A stretch of DNA of 64,000 bases from positions 186,001 through 250,000 of the forward strand of contig NZ_JAAKYZ010000001.1 in NCBI RefSeq assembly GCF_015229955.1. Reading direction: 5' to 3'. Numbering within the stretch: the first letter of the stretch is position 1; each line of letters starts with the position of its first letter. The stretch comes from Campylobacter concisus. GTDB lineage: Bacteria > Campylobacterota > Campylobacteria > Campylobacterales > Campylobacteraceae. A program made the translations under genes and the position numbers. The notes under the pieces were generated by a model. That model did no database searches and was not told the DNA's origin. It saw nothing but the letters and a program-made list of their open reading frames with translations. This document shows positions 8,055 through 19,330 of the stretch, in pieces.

Positions 8055-9113
8055 ATGTTTATAGATAGTGCAAGATTAACTCTAAGTTCGGGGCATGGTG
8101 GAGCTGGAGCTGTGAGTTTTCGCCGTGAAAAACACGTCATTTTAGGTGGTCCTGATGGCGGAGATGGCGGAGATGGCGGAGATGTTTATTTTGTTTGTGA
8201 CAACAATACCCATACTTTAGCAAATTATAAGGGTAAAAGAGCCATGAAAGCTGGTAATGGTGAAGCTGGCATGGGCAAGCGAATGACTGGCAAAAAGGGC
8301 GAAAATTTAGAACTCATAGTTCCTCCTGGTACAGCTGTTTATGATGCGCAGACAAATGAACTACTCTGTGATATAGTTAGCGAGGGTCAAAAGACGCTAT
8401 TTTTAAAGGGTGGTAAAGGCGGACTTGGAAATTTCCACTTTAAAAGCTCTATCAACCAAGCTCCAGAATACGCTCAAAAGGGCATGCCAGAAGAGAGCGT
8501 AGAGGTCAGGCTCGAGCTAAAACTGATAGCTGACGTGGGACTTGTTGGCTTTCCAAATGTCGGCAAATCAACCCTCATCTCAGCCGTTTCAAACGCCAAA
8601 CCACAGATCGCAAACTACGAATTTACTACGCTTACGCCAAAGCTCGGACTTGTCGAGGTCGATGAGTTTAGCGGCTTTGTCATGGCTGACATCCCTGGCA
8701 TCATCGAGGGAGCGAGCGACGGACGCGGTCTTGGCGTGCAGTTTCTAAAGCACATCGAGAGAAATAAAATTTTGCTTTTTATGATAGATAGTGCGAACTA
8801 CAGAAGCATGAGCGAGCAGTTTAGCGTGCTAAAAGAGGAGGTCGCTAAATTTTCAAGTGTGCTTGCTAGCAGGGACTATGCGGTCGCTATAACGAGAGTC
8901 GATGCGGCTGAAAATTTAGATGAAAATATAAAAGAATTTATGAAAAGTATAAATTTAGAGCCAAATCAAGTTGGTAAATTTGTATATAAGCAAGACCTAT
9001 ACAGCTTTGACGCGAAAAAGCCATACTTTGTTTTGCCAATCTCATCAGCGACAAACGAGAATATAGACGAGCTTAAATTTGCACTGCTTGAGCTGCTTAA
9101 AAAGGAGCTTTGA
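8055..9113 (+). CDS. obgE: Obg/CgtA-family ribosome-associated GTPase
   Basis: Obg is a GTPase needed for late 50S assembly and linked to ppGpp and growth control. The 352-residue protein has the glycine-rich OBG fold first (residues 1 to about 157; [15 protein letters not shown]), then the G domain. GFPNVGKST (G1) starts at about residue 165, DIPGIIEGA (G3) follows, and VAITRVDA stands in the NKxD position. G4 is therefore a TRVD variant, which is known in the family. Placement after rplU-rpmA is the standard arrangement. Confidence 0.95.
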   Translation: MFIDSARLTLSSGHGGAGAVSFRREKHVILGGPDGGDGGDGGDVYFVCDNNTHTLANYKGKRAMKAGNGEAGMGKRMTGKKGENLELIVPPGTAVYDAQTNELLCDIVSEGQKTLFLKGGKGGLGNFHFKSSINQAPEYAQKGMPEESVEVRLELKLIADVGLVGFPNVGKSTLISAVSNAKPQIANYEFTTLTPKLGLVEVDEFSGFVMADIPGIIEGASDGRGLGVQFLKHIERNKILLFMIDSANYRSMSEQFSVLKEEVAKFSSVLASRDYAVAITRVDAAENLDENIKEFMKSINLEPNQVGKFVYKQDLYSFDAKKPYFVLPISSATNENIDELKFALLELLKKEL

Positions 9114-9159
9114 GTTGCGAATTTTTGGCACTTTGAACTTAGAAATTTAAGAAGATAAA

Positions 9160-9495
9160 ATGAAGAAAATTTTTTGCATTATGCTATTTTGCCTTAGCGC
9201 ATATAGCTGCGAGCCAGCGGATCCGGCGTATATGTTTTTAGATTTTAATGACATAGATCGCGACGGCATGCTAAATTTAGATGAGTGGAGAGCATGTAAG
9301 GCGCCATCAGCGCTAAAAATAGCACCAGATCTATGCACTAGTGAGGAATTTAAGAGCTTAGATACCGATCAAAATGGCAAAATTAGCGTTGATGAGCTAA
9401 GAAGTTTAGTCTTTCAAAAGATTAGCTGGCAGAAATATCCATGCGCCTCTTGGCCGCCAAGTAGGCAAAATGCAGATCAAAATAAAAGTCGTTGA
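9160..9495 (+). CDS. Secreted small EF-hand protein
   Basis: The 111-residue protein has an N-terminal hydrophobic signal (MKKIFCIMLFCLSAYSC) and two canonical EF-hand loops. These are DIDRDGMLNLDE at about residues 29-40 and DTDQNGKISVDE at about 67-78, with correct Asp/Gly/Glu ligands. It is likely exported and calcium-binding. AYSC is a poor lipobox, so lipoprotein processing is doubtful. Further Cys residues could form disulphides in the periplasm. It sits between obg and fmt; its role is unknown. Confidence 0.8.
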   Translation: MKKIFCIMLFCLSAYSCEPADPAYMFLDFNDIDRDGMLNLDEWRACKAPSALKIAPDLCTSEEFKSLDTDQNGKISVDELRSLVFQKISWQKYPCASWPPSRQNADQNKSR

Positions 9496-9511
9496 AATTT
9501 AAAGGAAAGTG

Positions 9512-10417
9512 ATGAATGTAGTTTTTATGGGGACGCCTGATTATGCCGTTAGGATACTTAGACATTTAAAAGAGGCTGGATTTAACATAAAAGCGGTCTT
9601 TACCCAGCCTGATAAGCCAGTTGGCAGAAAGCAAATTTTAACCCCAAGCGAGGTTAAAATTTACGCACAAAATGAGCTAGGAGGCGTGCCAGTTTTTACA
9701 CCAAATACGCTAAAAGATGAGGCAGTGGTTGCCGAGCTAAAGGCATTTGAACCTAAATTTATCGTAGTGGCAGCTTATGGCAAAATTTTGCCACAAAGTG
9801 TGCTTGACGTGGCGACTTGTATAAATTTACACGCTTCTATCTTGCCAAAATATAGAGGTGCTAGCCCCATTCAAAGCGCGATCCTAGCAGGCGAGAAGCA
9901 AACTGGCGTCACAGCTATGCTAATGGACGCTGGCCTTGACACTGGCGATATGCTAGACTTCATCTACACGCCTTGCGAGAGTAAGATGTCAAGCGAGCTT
10001 TTTAGTGAGCTAGGCGAGCTTGGTGGTGAGCTAATCGTAAAAGTGCTTAAAAATTTTGAAAATTTAAAGCCACAAAAGCAAGACGACGCGCAGGCCACGC
10101 ACTGCAAAAAGATAAGCAAGAGCAACGGACTTTTTAGCTTTGACGAAGAGGCGTGGCAAATTTATAATAAATTTCGGGCGCTCACACCTTGGCCAGGGCT
10201 TTATCTGGCAAACGGGCTAAAAATTTTATCGCTTGAGCTAAGCGACAAAAGTGGCAAAAGCGGAGAAATTTTAAGCGTAGAAAAGGACCACGTCGTGGTT
10301 GCTTGCAAGGGTGGGTCGGTCAAAATTTATGAGCTTCAAGAGCCAAGCAAAAAGCCAACAAACGCAAAAGCATATATAAATGGTAAGCGCCTTAGCGTTG
10401 GCGATGAATTAAAATAA
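9512..10417 (+). CDS. fmt: Methionyl-tRNA formyltransferase
   Basis: Fmt formylates the initiator Met-tRNA using 10-formyl-THF. The protein has 301 residues from ATG 9512; GTG at 9509 is an alternative one codon earlier. Family blocks are MNVVFMGTPDYAV, the catalytic region INLHASILPKYRGASPIQ, GVTAMLMDAGLDTGD, and the C-terminal domain with WPGLYL. RBS AAAGGAAAG precedes ATG. thiD follows 16 bases downstream. Confidence 0.95.
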   Translation: MNVVFMGTPDYAVRILRHLKEAGFNIKAVFTQPDKPVGRKQILTPSEVKIYAQNELGGVPVFTPNTLKDEAVVAELKAFEPKFIVVAAYGKILPQSVLDVATCINLHASILPKYRGASPIQSAILAGEKQTGVTAMLMDAGLDTGDMLDFIYTPCESKMSSELFSELGELGGELIVKVLKNFENLKPQKQDDAQATHCKKISKSNGLFSFDEEAWQIYNKFRALTPWPGLYLANGLKILSLELSDKSGKSGEILSVEKDHVVVACKGGSVKIYELQEPSKKPTNAKAYINGKRLSVGDELK

Positions 10418-10433
10418 ATTTAAAGGAGCGGTT

Positions 10434-11222
10434 ATGAAAAATGCGTTAAGTATAGCAGGTGTTGATCCAAGTGGCGGAGCTGGAGTTTTAGCTGATATAA
10501 AGGTCTTTATAGCACACGGCGTATATGCGATGGGAGCGATCACAGCGGTCACTGCTCAAAATACAAAGGGCATCTTTGGCATGCAGCTAGTTGAACCAAA
10601 GCTCATCGAGGATCAGATCAAAGCGATATTTGATGATATAAGAGTTGATGTGATAAAAATAGGCGTTGTCCCAAGCGTTGAGATCATCAAAAGTGTCGCA
10701 AAAACGCTAAGAGAGATCAAAAATTTACCGCCAGTCGTGCTTGACCCAGTCATGAGCTGTAAAAATGGCGACATCTGGCTAGAGGGCGCTGCAAAAGACG
10801 CGATCGTGGAGGAGCTTTTCCCGCTTGCAAGCGTGATCACGCCAAATATCTTTGAAGCGCGCGAAATTTTAAAGCGTGAGCTAAAAGGCGAGGGCGAGCT
10901 AAAAGAGGCTTGCAAGGAGCTTTTGAAATTTGGCACAAAGAGCGTCTATCTAAAATGTGGCGAGCTTAATGGCAAGTCGCTTGATATATTTTATGATGGC
11001 AAAGAGTATGAAATTTTTAGCGATGAGCGCATAAAAACGACTGCGACACACGGCTCAGGCTGCTCGCTATCAAGCGCGATCGCTTCAAATTTAGCAAATG
11101 GACATAGTCTAAAAGAAAGCGTGAAAAATGCGCATGATTATATCTTTAACGCTATCAAAAACGCGGTCATCATCGGCGGCGGACAAAATCCGGTAAATCA
11201 CTTCTATAAATTTAAGGTGTGA
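10434..11222 (+). CDS. thiD: Hydroxymethylpyrimidine (phosphate) kinase ThiD
   Basis: ThiD phosphorylates HMP and HMP-P in thiamine synthesis. The 262-residue ribokinase-fold protein opens ALSIAGVDPSGGAGVLADIK and has VVLDPVMSCKNGD and the C-terminal motif TATHGSGCSLSSAIASNLA with the catalytic Cys/anion hole. RBS AAAGGAGCGG is strong. No TPP riboswitch is visible upstream. birA begins two bases after its stop. Confidence 0.93.
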   Translation: MKNALSIAGVDPSGGAGVLADIKVFIAHGVYAMGAITAVTAQNTKGIFGMQLVEPKLIEDQIKAIFDDIRVDVIKIGVVPSVEIIKSVAKTLREIKNLPPVVLDPVMSCKNGDIWLEGAAKDAIVEELFPLASVITPNIFEAREILKRELKGEGELKEACKELLKFGTKSVYLKCGELNGKSLDIFYDGKEYEIFSDERIKTTATHGSGCSLSSAIASNLANGHSLKESVKNAHDYIFNAIKNAVIIGGGQNPVNHFYKFKV

Positions 11223-11223
11223 T

Positions 11224-11859
11224 TTGAAAGTAGAGTTTTTTCAAAGTCTGCCTTCGACGCAGGAATTTTTGATAGAAGCCCTAAAAAACGGCGAGATAAA
11301 GCCTCCGCACATGATCGTAGTGCACAATCAAACTAAAGGAGTCGGCAGCCGCGGCAACAGCTGGGAGGGGCTTGGCGGAAATTTATTTATGTCATTTTGC
11401 ATAAGCGAAGATGAGCTACCAAGCGACATACCTCCGCCCTCGATCTCGATATATTTTTCTATGCTGATGCGTGAAGTCTTGAGCGAACTTGGCTCAAGGT
11501 GCTGGCTAAAATGGCCAAATGATTTTTACGTAGATGACCTTAAAATAGGCGGCACCTTGACAAATAAAGTGGATGAAATTTACATTTGTGGCATGGGGAT
11601 AAATTTGGCTAGCGCGCCCGAAAACGCGGGCATTTTGGATATCAAAACTAGCGTAGATGAGCTAGTTTGGGGCTTTGTTAGCATGCTTGATAAAAAGATT
11701 TTATGGAAGCCAATTTTTAGCAAATTTAGGATAGACTTTTGCAAGTCAAAAAGTTTTATTACGCATATTGCAAATAGAGCTGTTTCGCTTCAAGATGCTG
11801 AAATTTGCGAGGATGGAGCGATATTATTAAACGGGGAAAAGGTATATTCTTTAAGATGA
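11224..11859 (+). CDS. birA: Biotin-[acetyl-CoA carboxylase] ligase
   Basis: BirA activates biotin as biotinyl-AMP and attaches it to carrier lysines. Targets would be the AccB subunit and, in this window, the PycB carrier domain. The 211-residue protein starts at TTG 11224 (LPSTQEFL). It has GVGSRGNSWEG at about residues 38-48, LKWPNDFYVDDLKIGG at about 97-112, and a GMGINL block. It lacks the N-terminal DNA-binding domain of enteric BirA, so it is an enzyme only, not a repressor. Its stop overlaps the parA start (ATGA). Confidence 0.9.
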   Translation: MKVEFFQSLPSTQEFLIEALKNGEIKPPHMIVVHNQTKGVGSRGNSWEGLGGNLFMSFCISEDELPSDIPPPSISIYFSMLMREVLSELGSRCWLKWPNDFYVDDLKIGGTLTNKVDEIYICGMGINLASAPENAGILDIKTSVDELVWGFVSMLDKKILWKPIFSKFRIDFCKSKSFITHIANRAVSLQDAEICEDGAILLNGEKVYSLR

Positions 11860-12638
11860 GTGAGATAATAACAATAGCTAACCAAAAAGGCGGCGTTGGC
11901 AAGACTACAACAGCCGTAAATTTAGCCGCATCACTGGCAGTTGCTGAGAAAAAGGTATTATTAATAGACATCGATCCACAAGCAAACGCGACGACTGGGC
12001 TTGGTTTTAGCAGAAGTGACTATGAGTTTAATATCTATCACGTCTTAACAGATAGAAAAAAGCTCTCGCAAATCGTGTTAAAAACTGAGATCCCAACACT
12101 TTTTTTAGCTCCATCAAATATTGGGCTTGTAGGCATTGAGCAAGAATTTAACGACCAAAATAAGGACTATAAACTAATCCTTAAAAATAAAATTTCAGAA
12201 GTTGTAAACGACTATGATTTTATCATCATCGATAGTCCTCCGGCACTTGGTAGCATTACGATAAATGCTCTTAGTGCAAGTGATAGTGTTATCATCCCGA
12301 TTCAATGTGAATTTTATGCACTTGAGGGACTAGCGCAGATCTTAAATACAGTCAAGATTATTAAGAAGACAATAAATCCAAAGCTAAATATAAAGGGCTT
12401 TTTGCCGACTATGTTTAGTTCGCAAAATAATCTCTCAAAAGAGACAATTGCAAATTTAAAGCAGCATTTTGAAAATAAGCTCTTTAAGAGTAAGGACAGC
12501 AAAGAGGAATTTGTGGTCGTTCCAAGAAATGTGAAACTTGCTGAAAGCCCAAGTTTTGGCAAGCCAGTGATACTTTATGATATAAAATCGCCTGGCTCAA
12601 TTGCGTATCAAAATCTGGCATATTGTATTTTAAACTAA
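11856..12638 (+). CDS. parA: Chromosome-partitioning ATPase ParA/Soj
   Basis: ParA is a Walker-type ATPase that binds nucleoid DNA and moves ParB-parS complexes. The protein has 260 residues from ATG 11856. It shows the deviant Walker A KGGVGKTTT at about residues 10-18, DIDPQANATTG, Walker B FIIIDSPPALG and VPRNVKLAESPSFGKP near the end. An upstream in-frame start at 11805 lies inside birA, and the conserved MSEIITIANQ start argues against it. It overlaps birA by four bases and is followed by parB. Confidence 0.95.
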   Translation: MSEIITIANQKGGVGKTTTAVNLAASLAVAEKKVLLIDIDPQANATTGLGFSRSDYEFNIYHVLTDRKKLSQIVLKTEIPTLFLAPSNIGLVGIEQEFNDQNKDYKLILKNKISEVVNDYDFIIIDSPPALGSITINALSASDSVIIPIQCEFYALEGLAQILNTVKIIKKTINPKLNIKGFLPTMFSSQNNLSKETIANLKQHFENKLFKSKDSKEEFVVVPRNVKLAESPSFGKPVILYDIKSPGSIAYQNLAYCILN

Positions 12639-12653
12639 AAAATAAGGAAAAAA

Positions 12654-13514
12654 ATGGCGAAAAAAGGTGGATTAGGGCGAGGACTTAGCGCGATACTTGA
12701 AGATGTAGAGCAGGCCTACAGCAAAGAGATTGCAAATTTAAATGACTCTGAGATAGTCGAAGAGATAAACATAGATGAAATTTTGCCAAACCCATACCAA
12801 CCAAGAACGCATTTTGACGAGGAAGCTTTAAAAGAGCTAAGTGCCAGCATCAAAAGGCACGGACTGATCCAGCCAATAATCGTCATCAAAAAAGATGATG
12901 GCTATATGCTAATAGCCGGTGAGCGAAGATACCGCGCTACGAAGATGCTTGGAGGAAGCAAGATAAAGGCGATCATCGCTGATATCAAGTCTCAAAATTT
13001 AAGAGAGCTTGCGCTTATTGAAAATATTCAACGTGAAAATTTAAATCCAATCGAACTCGCAAAGTCGTATAAAGAGCTTATAAATGAGTATAAGATCACA
13101 CAAGACGGCTTAGCAAACATCATCCATAAGAGCAGAACTCAAATAACAAACACAATGAGACTTCTGCTTCTTAGCGACTATACACAAAAACTTTTACAAG
13201 AAGATAAGCTTACACAAGGTCACGCTAAAGTTATAGTTGGGCTTAGCACCGAAGAAGAAAAGATGGTTGTTGATACGATCATCGGTCAAAAGTTAAGCGT
13301 TAGGGACACAGAAATTTTAGTAAAAAAGATAAAAAACAAGGAAGAGATAAAAGACAAAAAACCAAAAATTTCTGAGGAAATGAGTAAAAAACTATCAAAT
13401 TTACAAGAAATTTTTAAAAATTTAAAGATAAATACAAAAGTAAAATCTGGCAATCTAGTTTTAGAATTTAATAATATTTCACAGGTGGAAGAATTTATTT
13501 CTAGGCTAAAATAG
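12654..13514 (+). CDS. parB: Chromosome-partitioning protein ParB/Spo0J
   Basis: ParB is a CTPase and parS-binding clamp. The 286-residue protein starts MAKKGGLGRGLSAIL. It has the N-terminal box NPYQPRTHFDEEALKELSAS, the CTP-binding motif AGERRYRATKM at about residues 84-94, LIENIQRENLNPIELA and a helix-turn-helix region (TQDGLANIIHKSRTQITN). RBS AATAAGGAA precedes it. No perfect parS is seen inside parAB; weak candidates lie at 6116 and 7525. Confidence 0.95.
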   Translation: MAKKGGLGRGLSAILEDVEQAYSKEIANLNDSEIVEEINIDEILPNPYQPRTHFDEEALKELSASIKRHGLIQPIIVIKKDDGYMLIAGERRYRATKMLGGSKIKAIIADIKSQNLRELALIENIQRENLNPIELAKSYKELINEYKITQDGLANIIHKSRTQITNTMRLLLLSDYTQKLLQEDKLTQGHAKVIVGLSTEEEKMVVDTIIGQKLSVRDTEILVKKIKNKEEIKDKKPKISEEMSKKLSNLQEIFKNLKINTKVKSGNLVLEFNNISQVEEFISRLK

Positions 13515-13609
13515 AATTACAAATTTATTTTTATTTTTAGTAATTTATTGTAAAATCAGACTTTAATTTGAATATTAAATAAAACTTAATGATAAAATAA
13601 GGAGAGTGG

Positions 13610-14032
13610 ATGTTAGAAATAGATGTGCCATTGATGCTTTTAACGGCTGTCGTTTTCTTGGTATTGATCGCTATTTTGAATTCCTTGCTTTATAAGCCAA
13701 TGCTCAAATTCATAGATGACAGAAATGCCTCTATAAAAAATGATGAAGAGAGTACTAGTAAAAATGCAAGTGATCTAAGTGTTCATGAAAAAGAGATTGA
13801 AGAGATTATATTAAACGCAAGGACTGAGGCCAATAAAATAAGGCAAGAAGCCTTAAATTTGGCAAAAGAAGAGTCTTTAAAAGAAGTAAATGCCGTAAAA
13901 ACTAGTTTAGAGGCTGATTACAATGAATTTTTAAATGCTCTAAGCTCCCAGAAAGATAACTTAAAAGCAGATCTATCAGCTAAACTACCTGAACTTAGAG
14001 CGGCTTTAAATGCCAAGCTCTCTAAAATTTAA
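13610..14032 (+). CDS. atpF': F-type ATP synthase b' subunit
   Basis: This is a peripheral-stalk subunit of 140 residues. It has one N-terminal membrane helix (about 8-26, LLTAVVFLVLIAILNSLLYKP) and a long charged coiled coil. It is paired with the second b-type gene immediately downstream, so the stalk is a b/b' heterodimer, as in photosynthetic bacteria and Epsilonproteobacteria. RBS AAGGAGAG precedes ATG. The 95-base gap before it has a TAAAAT (13551-13556) that may be the operon -10. Confidence 0.9.
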   Translation: MLEIDVPLMLLTAVVFLVLIAILNSLLYKPMLKFIDDRNASIKNDEESTSKNASDLSVHEKEIEEIILNARTEANKIRQEALNLAKEESLKEVNAVKTSLEADYNEFLNALSSQKDNLKADLSAKLPELRAALNAKLSKI

Positions 14033-14041
14033 AGGAATTTT

Positions 14042-14554
14042 ATGAAGATAAAAATTTTATTTTTTCTAGCACTTCCATTTCTAGCTTATGCTAGTGAGCA
14101 TGGTGGAACAAATTACGATATAGTAGAGAGAACGCTAAACTTCTTACTTTTCTTTGCTATTTTGGTATATTTTGCAGCTAAGCCACTAAAAACTCTTTAC
14201 CAAAGTAGAATTGATAGGATCGCAAATAAGCTTGAAAGTATACAAGAAAAACTCCGTGATTCTAAGGCCAAAAAAGATGATGCTCTAAAGCGTGTTGAGG
14301 AAGCTAAGCAAAATGCAAATTCCTTAATCGAAACTGCAAAAAAAGAGGCTTTAAATTTAGCTGCTAAGGTTAAAAGTGATGCTCAAAATGATATAGCAAA
14401 TCTTCAAAAGAGCTACAAAGAGCAAAAAGAATTTGAAGAGCGCAAGATGACAAAAGGCGTTGTAAACGAAATTTTGAGCGACATTTTCTCAAGCGATAGC
14501 CTAAAAGTCGATCAAAAAGAGCTTGTAAATATCATACTTAAAAAGGTTAGCTAA
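14042..14554 (+). CDS. atpF: F-type ATP synthase b subunit with an N-terminal signal-like segment
   Basis: The 170-residue stalk subunit begins with a signal-peptide-like segment (MKIKILFFLALPFLAYA) before the usual membrane helix (about residues 32-48, LNFLLFFAILVYFAAKP) and a coiled coil. The extra hydrophobic segment is odd compared with enteric AtpF. It could be cleaved or form a second helix. It lies 9 bases after atpF', and its TAA shares one base with the atpH ATG. Confidence 0.92.
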   Translation: MKIKILFFLALPFLAYASEHGGTNYDIVERTLNFLLFFAILVYFAAKPLKTLYQSRIDRIANKLESIQEKLRDSKAKKDDALKRVEEAKQNANSLIETAKKEALNLAAKVKSDAQNDIANLQKSYKEQKEFEERKMTKGVVNEILSDIFSSDSLKVDQKELVNIILKKVS

Positions 14555-15084
14555 TGAATGAAGTAGTAGCTAAAAAATACGTAAAAGCGATCTTAAGCGA
14601 TGTAAAATCAAATGAACTTAATGTATTTGTTGAAAATTTATCAGAGCTGGCAGCAGCTTTTGCTAGTGATAAATTTAAAAGCATTATAAGTTTGCCTACT
14701 TTAAAGGCTTCACAAAAGGTTGAATTTGTACTATCTTTGGTTAAAAATCAAGATGCTAAATTTGCAAATTTTATTAAGCTTCTTGGCGCAAACAAAAGAC
14801 TAGAGCTTATCCCAGCGATCTTAAACGAGATGAAGATAGAGCAGTCTCTACTTGAAAATACATATCGTGGTGAGGTTATTGGAAATTTTGATCTAAGCGC
14901 TGATCAGCTAAAAGCTTTGGAAGAGAATTTCTCTAAGAAATTTAACTCTAAGATCAAGCTTGATGGCTCAAAGAGCGATTACAACGGCGTAAAAGTTGAG
15001 TTAGACGATTTAGGTGTCGAGGTAAATTTCTCTATCGACAGACTAAAAAGTCAAATGAGTGAATATATATTAAAAGCAATTTAA
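14554..15084 (+). CDS. atpH: F-type ATP synthase delta subunit
   Basis: Delta joins the peripheral stalk to the top of F1. The 176-residue protein begins [14 protein letters not shown] and has the C-terminal signature (NSKIKLDG...[20 protein letters not shown] region) of the OSCP/delta family. The start overlaps the atpF stop by one base, so coupling is likely. Confidence 0.92.
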   Translation: MNEVVAKKYVKAILSDVKSNELNVFVENLSELAAAFASDKFKSIISLPTLKASQKVEFVLSLVKNQDAKFANFIKLLGANKRLELIPAILNEMKIEQSLLENTYRGEVIGNFDLSADQLKALEENFSKKFNSKIKLDGSKSDYNGVKVELDDLGVEVNFSIDRLKSQMSEYILKAI

Positions 15085-15098
15085 AAAGGAGTGAAAGC

Positions 15099-16616
15099 GT
15101 GAGTGTAAAAATTAAAGCTGACGAAATTAGCACGATAATCAAAGAGCGTATCGAAAATTTTGATTTAAGTGTTGATGTAGAAGAGACCGGTAAAGTCATC
15201 TCAGTCGCTGATGGCGTTGCTAACGTTTATGGTTTGAAAAACGTTATGGCTGGTGAGATGGTTGAGTTTGAAAGCGGTGAAAAGGGCATGGCTCTTAACC
15301 TTGAAGAGAGCAGTGTTGGTATAGTTATCCTTGGAAAAACTAGCGGTATCACAGAAGGAAGTTCTGTAAAAAGACTTAAAAAACTTCTACGCGTTCCAGT
15401 TGGCGATGCATTGATCGGCCGTGTTGTAAATTCACTCGGTGAGCCAATCGACGCAAAAGGACCAATCGAAGCTACTGAATCTCGCTTCGTCGAAGAAAAA
15501 GCAAAAGGTATCATGGCAAGAAAAAGCGTTCATGAGCCACTTCAAACAGGTATCAAAGCTATCGACGCACTTGTGCCAATCGGTAGAGGCCAAAGAGAGC
15601 TAATCATCGGCGACCGCCAAACTGGTAAAACAACAGTTGCTATCGATACTATCATCAACCAAAAAGGTCAAGATGTCATTTGTATCTACGTAGCTATCGG
15701 TCAAAAACAATCAACCGTTGCTCAAGTCGTTAAAAAACTTGAAGAATATGGCGCTATGGACTACACAATAGTTGTAAATGCTGGTGCTAGTGACGCAGCT
15801 GCGCTTCAATACCTTGCCCCATACGCTGGTGTAACAATGGGTGAATACTTTAGAGATAACTCTCGCCACGCACTAATCATCTATGATGACTTGTCAAAAC
15901 ACGCGGTTGCTTACCGTGAGATGTCTTTGATCTTAAGAAGACCACCAGGTCGTGAAGCTTATCCAGGTGACGTTTTCTACCTTCACTCAAGACTTCTAGA
16001 AAGAGCAAGTAAGCTAAATGACGCACTAGGTGCGGGATCTTTGACAGCTCTACCTATTATCGAGACACAAGCGGGCGACGTCTCAGCTTATATTCCAACA
16101 AACGTTATTTCTATTACAGATGGTCAAATTTTCCTTGAGAGTGACCTATTTAACTCAGGTATCCGCCCAGCGATTAACGTTGGTCTGTCTGTTTCTCGTG
16201 TCGGTGGTGCAGCTCAGATCAAAGCTATCAAACAAGTTTCTGGTACGCTAAGACTAGACCTTGCTCAGTACCGCGAACTACAAGCTTTTGCTCAGTTTGC
16301 AAGTGACCTTGACGAGAGCTCACGAAAACAACTAGAGCGCGGTCAAAAAATGGTTGAAGTACTAAAACAACCTCCATATTCTCCGCTTCCAGTTGAGAAT
16401 CAAGTAGTTATCATATTTGCTGGTGCTAAGGGCTATTTAGATGATGTTGCAACTGCAAATGTAACAAAATTTGAAGCTGAGTTATATCCATATATTGAGG
16501 CAAAATACCCTGAAATTTTTGAGCAGATCAGAACTAAAAAAGTTCTTGATAAAGAAGTAGAAGAAATTTTACATAAAGCGTTGAAAGATTTTAAAGCGAC
16601 TTTTGCCGCTAACTAG
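15099..16616 (+). CDS. atpA: F-type ATP synthase alpha subunit
   Basis: This is the non-catalytic nucleotide-binding subunit of F1, 505 residues. Walker [11 protein letters not shown] is at about residue 171, with [15 protein letters not shown] and the family signature [17 protein letters not shown]. The start is GTG at 15099 after RBS AAAAGGAGTG. Its codon usage is visibly more optimised than that of the neighbouring genes. Confidence 0.98.
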   Translation: MSVKIKADEISTIIKERIENFDLSVDVEETGKVISVADGVANVYGLKNVMAGEMVEFESGEKGMALNLEESSVGIVILGKTSGITEGSSVKRLKKLLRVPVGDALIGRVVNSLGEPIDAKGPIEATESRFVEEKAKGIMARKSVHEPLQTGIKAIDALVPIGRGQRELIIGDRQTGKTTVAIDTIINQKGQDVICIYVAIGQKQSTVAQVVKKLEEYGAMDYTIVVNAGASDAAALQYLAPYAGVTMGEYFRDNSRHALIIYDDLSKHAVAYREMSLILRRPPGREAYPGDVFYLHSRLLERASKLNDALGAGSLTALPIIETQAGDVSAYIPTNVISITDGQIFLESDLFNSGIRPAINVGLSVSRVGGAAQIKAIKQVSGTLRLDLAQYRELQAFAQFASDLDESSRKQLERGQKMVEVLKQPPYSPLPVENQVVIIFAGAKGYLDDVATANVTKFEAELYPYIEAKYPEIFEQIRTKKVLDKEVEEILHKALKDFKATFAAN

Positions 16617-16625
16617 GGCTAAGAT

Positions 16626-17513
16626 ATGTCAAATTTAAAAGATATAAAACGAAAGATCAAGAGCGTCCAGAACACTCAAAAGACGACGCGCGCGATGAAG
16701 CTTGTCTCTACAGCAAAGCTTCGCAAAGCTGAAGAGGCTGCACGCTACTCTAGAGTCTATGCACTTAAGATCAATGAGGTTTTATCGGAGATAGCTTATA
16801 AGATCAATCAATACGCTTCAGTTATGACTGAGAGTAAATTTTTTAACACAACAAAGAGTGTAGAAAAGGTTGATATTATATTTGTTACCGCTGATAAAGG
16901 GCTTTGCGGTGGCTTTAATGTCCAAACTATAAAGACAGTTAGGCGCATGATCGATGAGCTAAAAGCCAAAAAGATCAAAGTTAGACTAAGAGCTGTTGGT
17001 AAAAAAGGCATTGAATTTTTCAATTTCCAAGGCGTTGAACTACTTGAGACTTATGTCGGAGCTAGCTCTTCTCCTACTTATGAAAAAGCTCAAAAGATCA
17101 TAAAAGACGCTATTGATGATTTTACAAACGGCATAACAGATAAGGTTGTGCTAATACACAATGGCTATAAAAATATGATTTCTCAAGAGATTAGAGTAAA
17201 TGATATTGTGCCTATTGAGCCGTCTAAGATAGTTGCGGTTGAGACAAATTCTTTGATGGAATTTGAGCCAGAGGACAACTATACTAAGATTATGGATGAA
17301 TTGCTCAATAAATATTTTGAGTATAGTATGTATTATGCTTTAGTTGACTCTTTAGCGGCTGAGCACAGCGCTAGAATGCAAGCTATGGATAATGCAACAA
17401 ACAATGCTAAACAACGAGTCAAACAGTTAAATCTTGCTTACAACAAAGCAAGACAAGAGTCTATTACCACTGAGCTTATCGAGATCATCAGTGGTGTTGA
17501 ATCAATGAAATAA
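16626..17513 (+). CDS. atpG: F-type ATP synthase gamma subunit
   Basis: This is the central rotor shaft, 295 residues. It has the N-terminal helix [21 protein letters not shown] split by TRAMKLVS, the DKGLCGGFN motif at about residues 86-94, and the C-terminal helix ([13 protein letters not shown]). It is placed between alpha and beta in the standard order. Confidence 0.97.
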   Translation: MSNLKDIKRKIKSVQNTQKTTRAMKLVSTAKLRKAEEAARYSRVYALKINEVLSEIAYKINQYASVMTESKFFNTTKSVEKVDIIFVTADKGLCGGFNVQTIKTVRRMIDELKAKKIKVRLRAVGKKGIEFFNFQGVELLETYVGASSSPTYEKAQKIIKDAIDDFTNGITDKVVLIHNGYKNMISQEIRVNDIVPIEPSKIVAVETNSLMEFEPEDNYTKIMDELLNKYFEYSMYYALVDSLAAEHSARMQAMDNATNNAKQRVKQLNLAYNKARQESITTELIEIISGVESMK

Positions 17514-17524
17514 AAGGAGTATGA

Positions 17525-18922
<1,398 letters not shown>

Positions 18923-18940
18923 ATTTAAAAAGGAAGCGTA

Positions 18941-19330
18941 ATGGATAAATTACATTTAGAGATCGTAACTCCTCAAGGTCAGATATTTAATGATGACGTG
19001 AGTAGTGTAGTGCTTCCAGGTAGCGAGGGTGAGTTTGGTGTTTTACCAAACCACGCCTCATTAATATCTCTTTTAAAAGCAGGTATTATAGATATAGAAG
19101 ATAAGCATAAAAAGCATGATGTAGTTGCTATTAACTGGGGCTATGCAAAGATCGATGAGGGCAAAGTAGTTATACTAGCTGACGGTGCAGTCTATGTCTC
19201 TGGCAATAGTGAAAGTGAGCTTGCAAATTCATTAGAAGCTGCTAGAAATTTAATAGAGAGTATGAGTAGTGATACAAATGCTTTTGCAGCAACTATATCA
19301 AAAATGGAAAATGTAGTGAGAGCAAGATAA
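18941..19330 (+). CDS. atpC: F-type ATP synthase epsilon subunit
   Basis: Epsilon is a rotor subunit and regulator of ATP hydrolysis. The 129-residue protein begins MDKLHLEIVTPQGQIF, has PGSEGEFGVLPNHASLIS, and a C-terminal helical hairpin. Its TAA (19328-19330) directly abuts the GTG start of tolQ, with no base between. Confidence 0.95.
   Translation: MDKLHLEIVTPQGQIFNDDVSSVVLPGSEGEFGVLPNHASLISLLKAGIIDIEDKHKKHDVVAINWGYAKIDEGKVVILADGAVYVSGNSESELANSLEAARNLIESMSSDTNAFAATISKMENVVRAR

Noticed and set aside
13020-13045. ATTCAACGTGAAAAT in parB as a parS site
   Set aside because: The core CACGTG is not intact, and the sequence encodes the conserved ENIQREN motif of ParB.
16185-16205. TGTTTCTCGTGTCGG in atpA as a parS site
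   Set aside because: It lacks the CACGTG core and the right half-site; the bases encode the conserved SVSRVGG signature.
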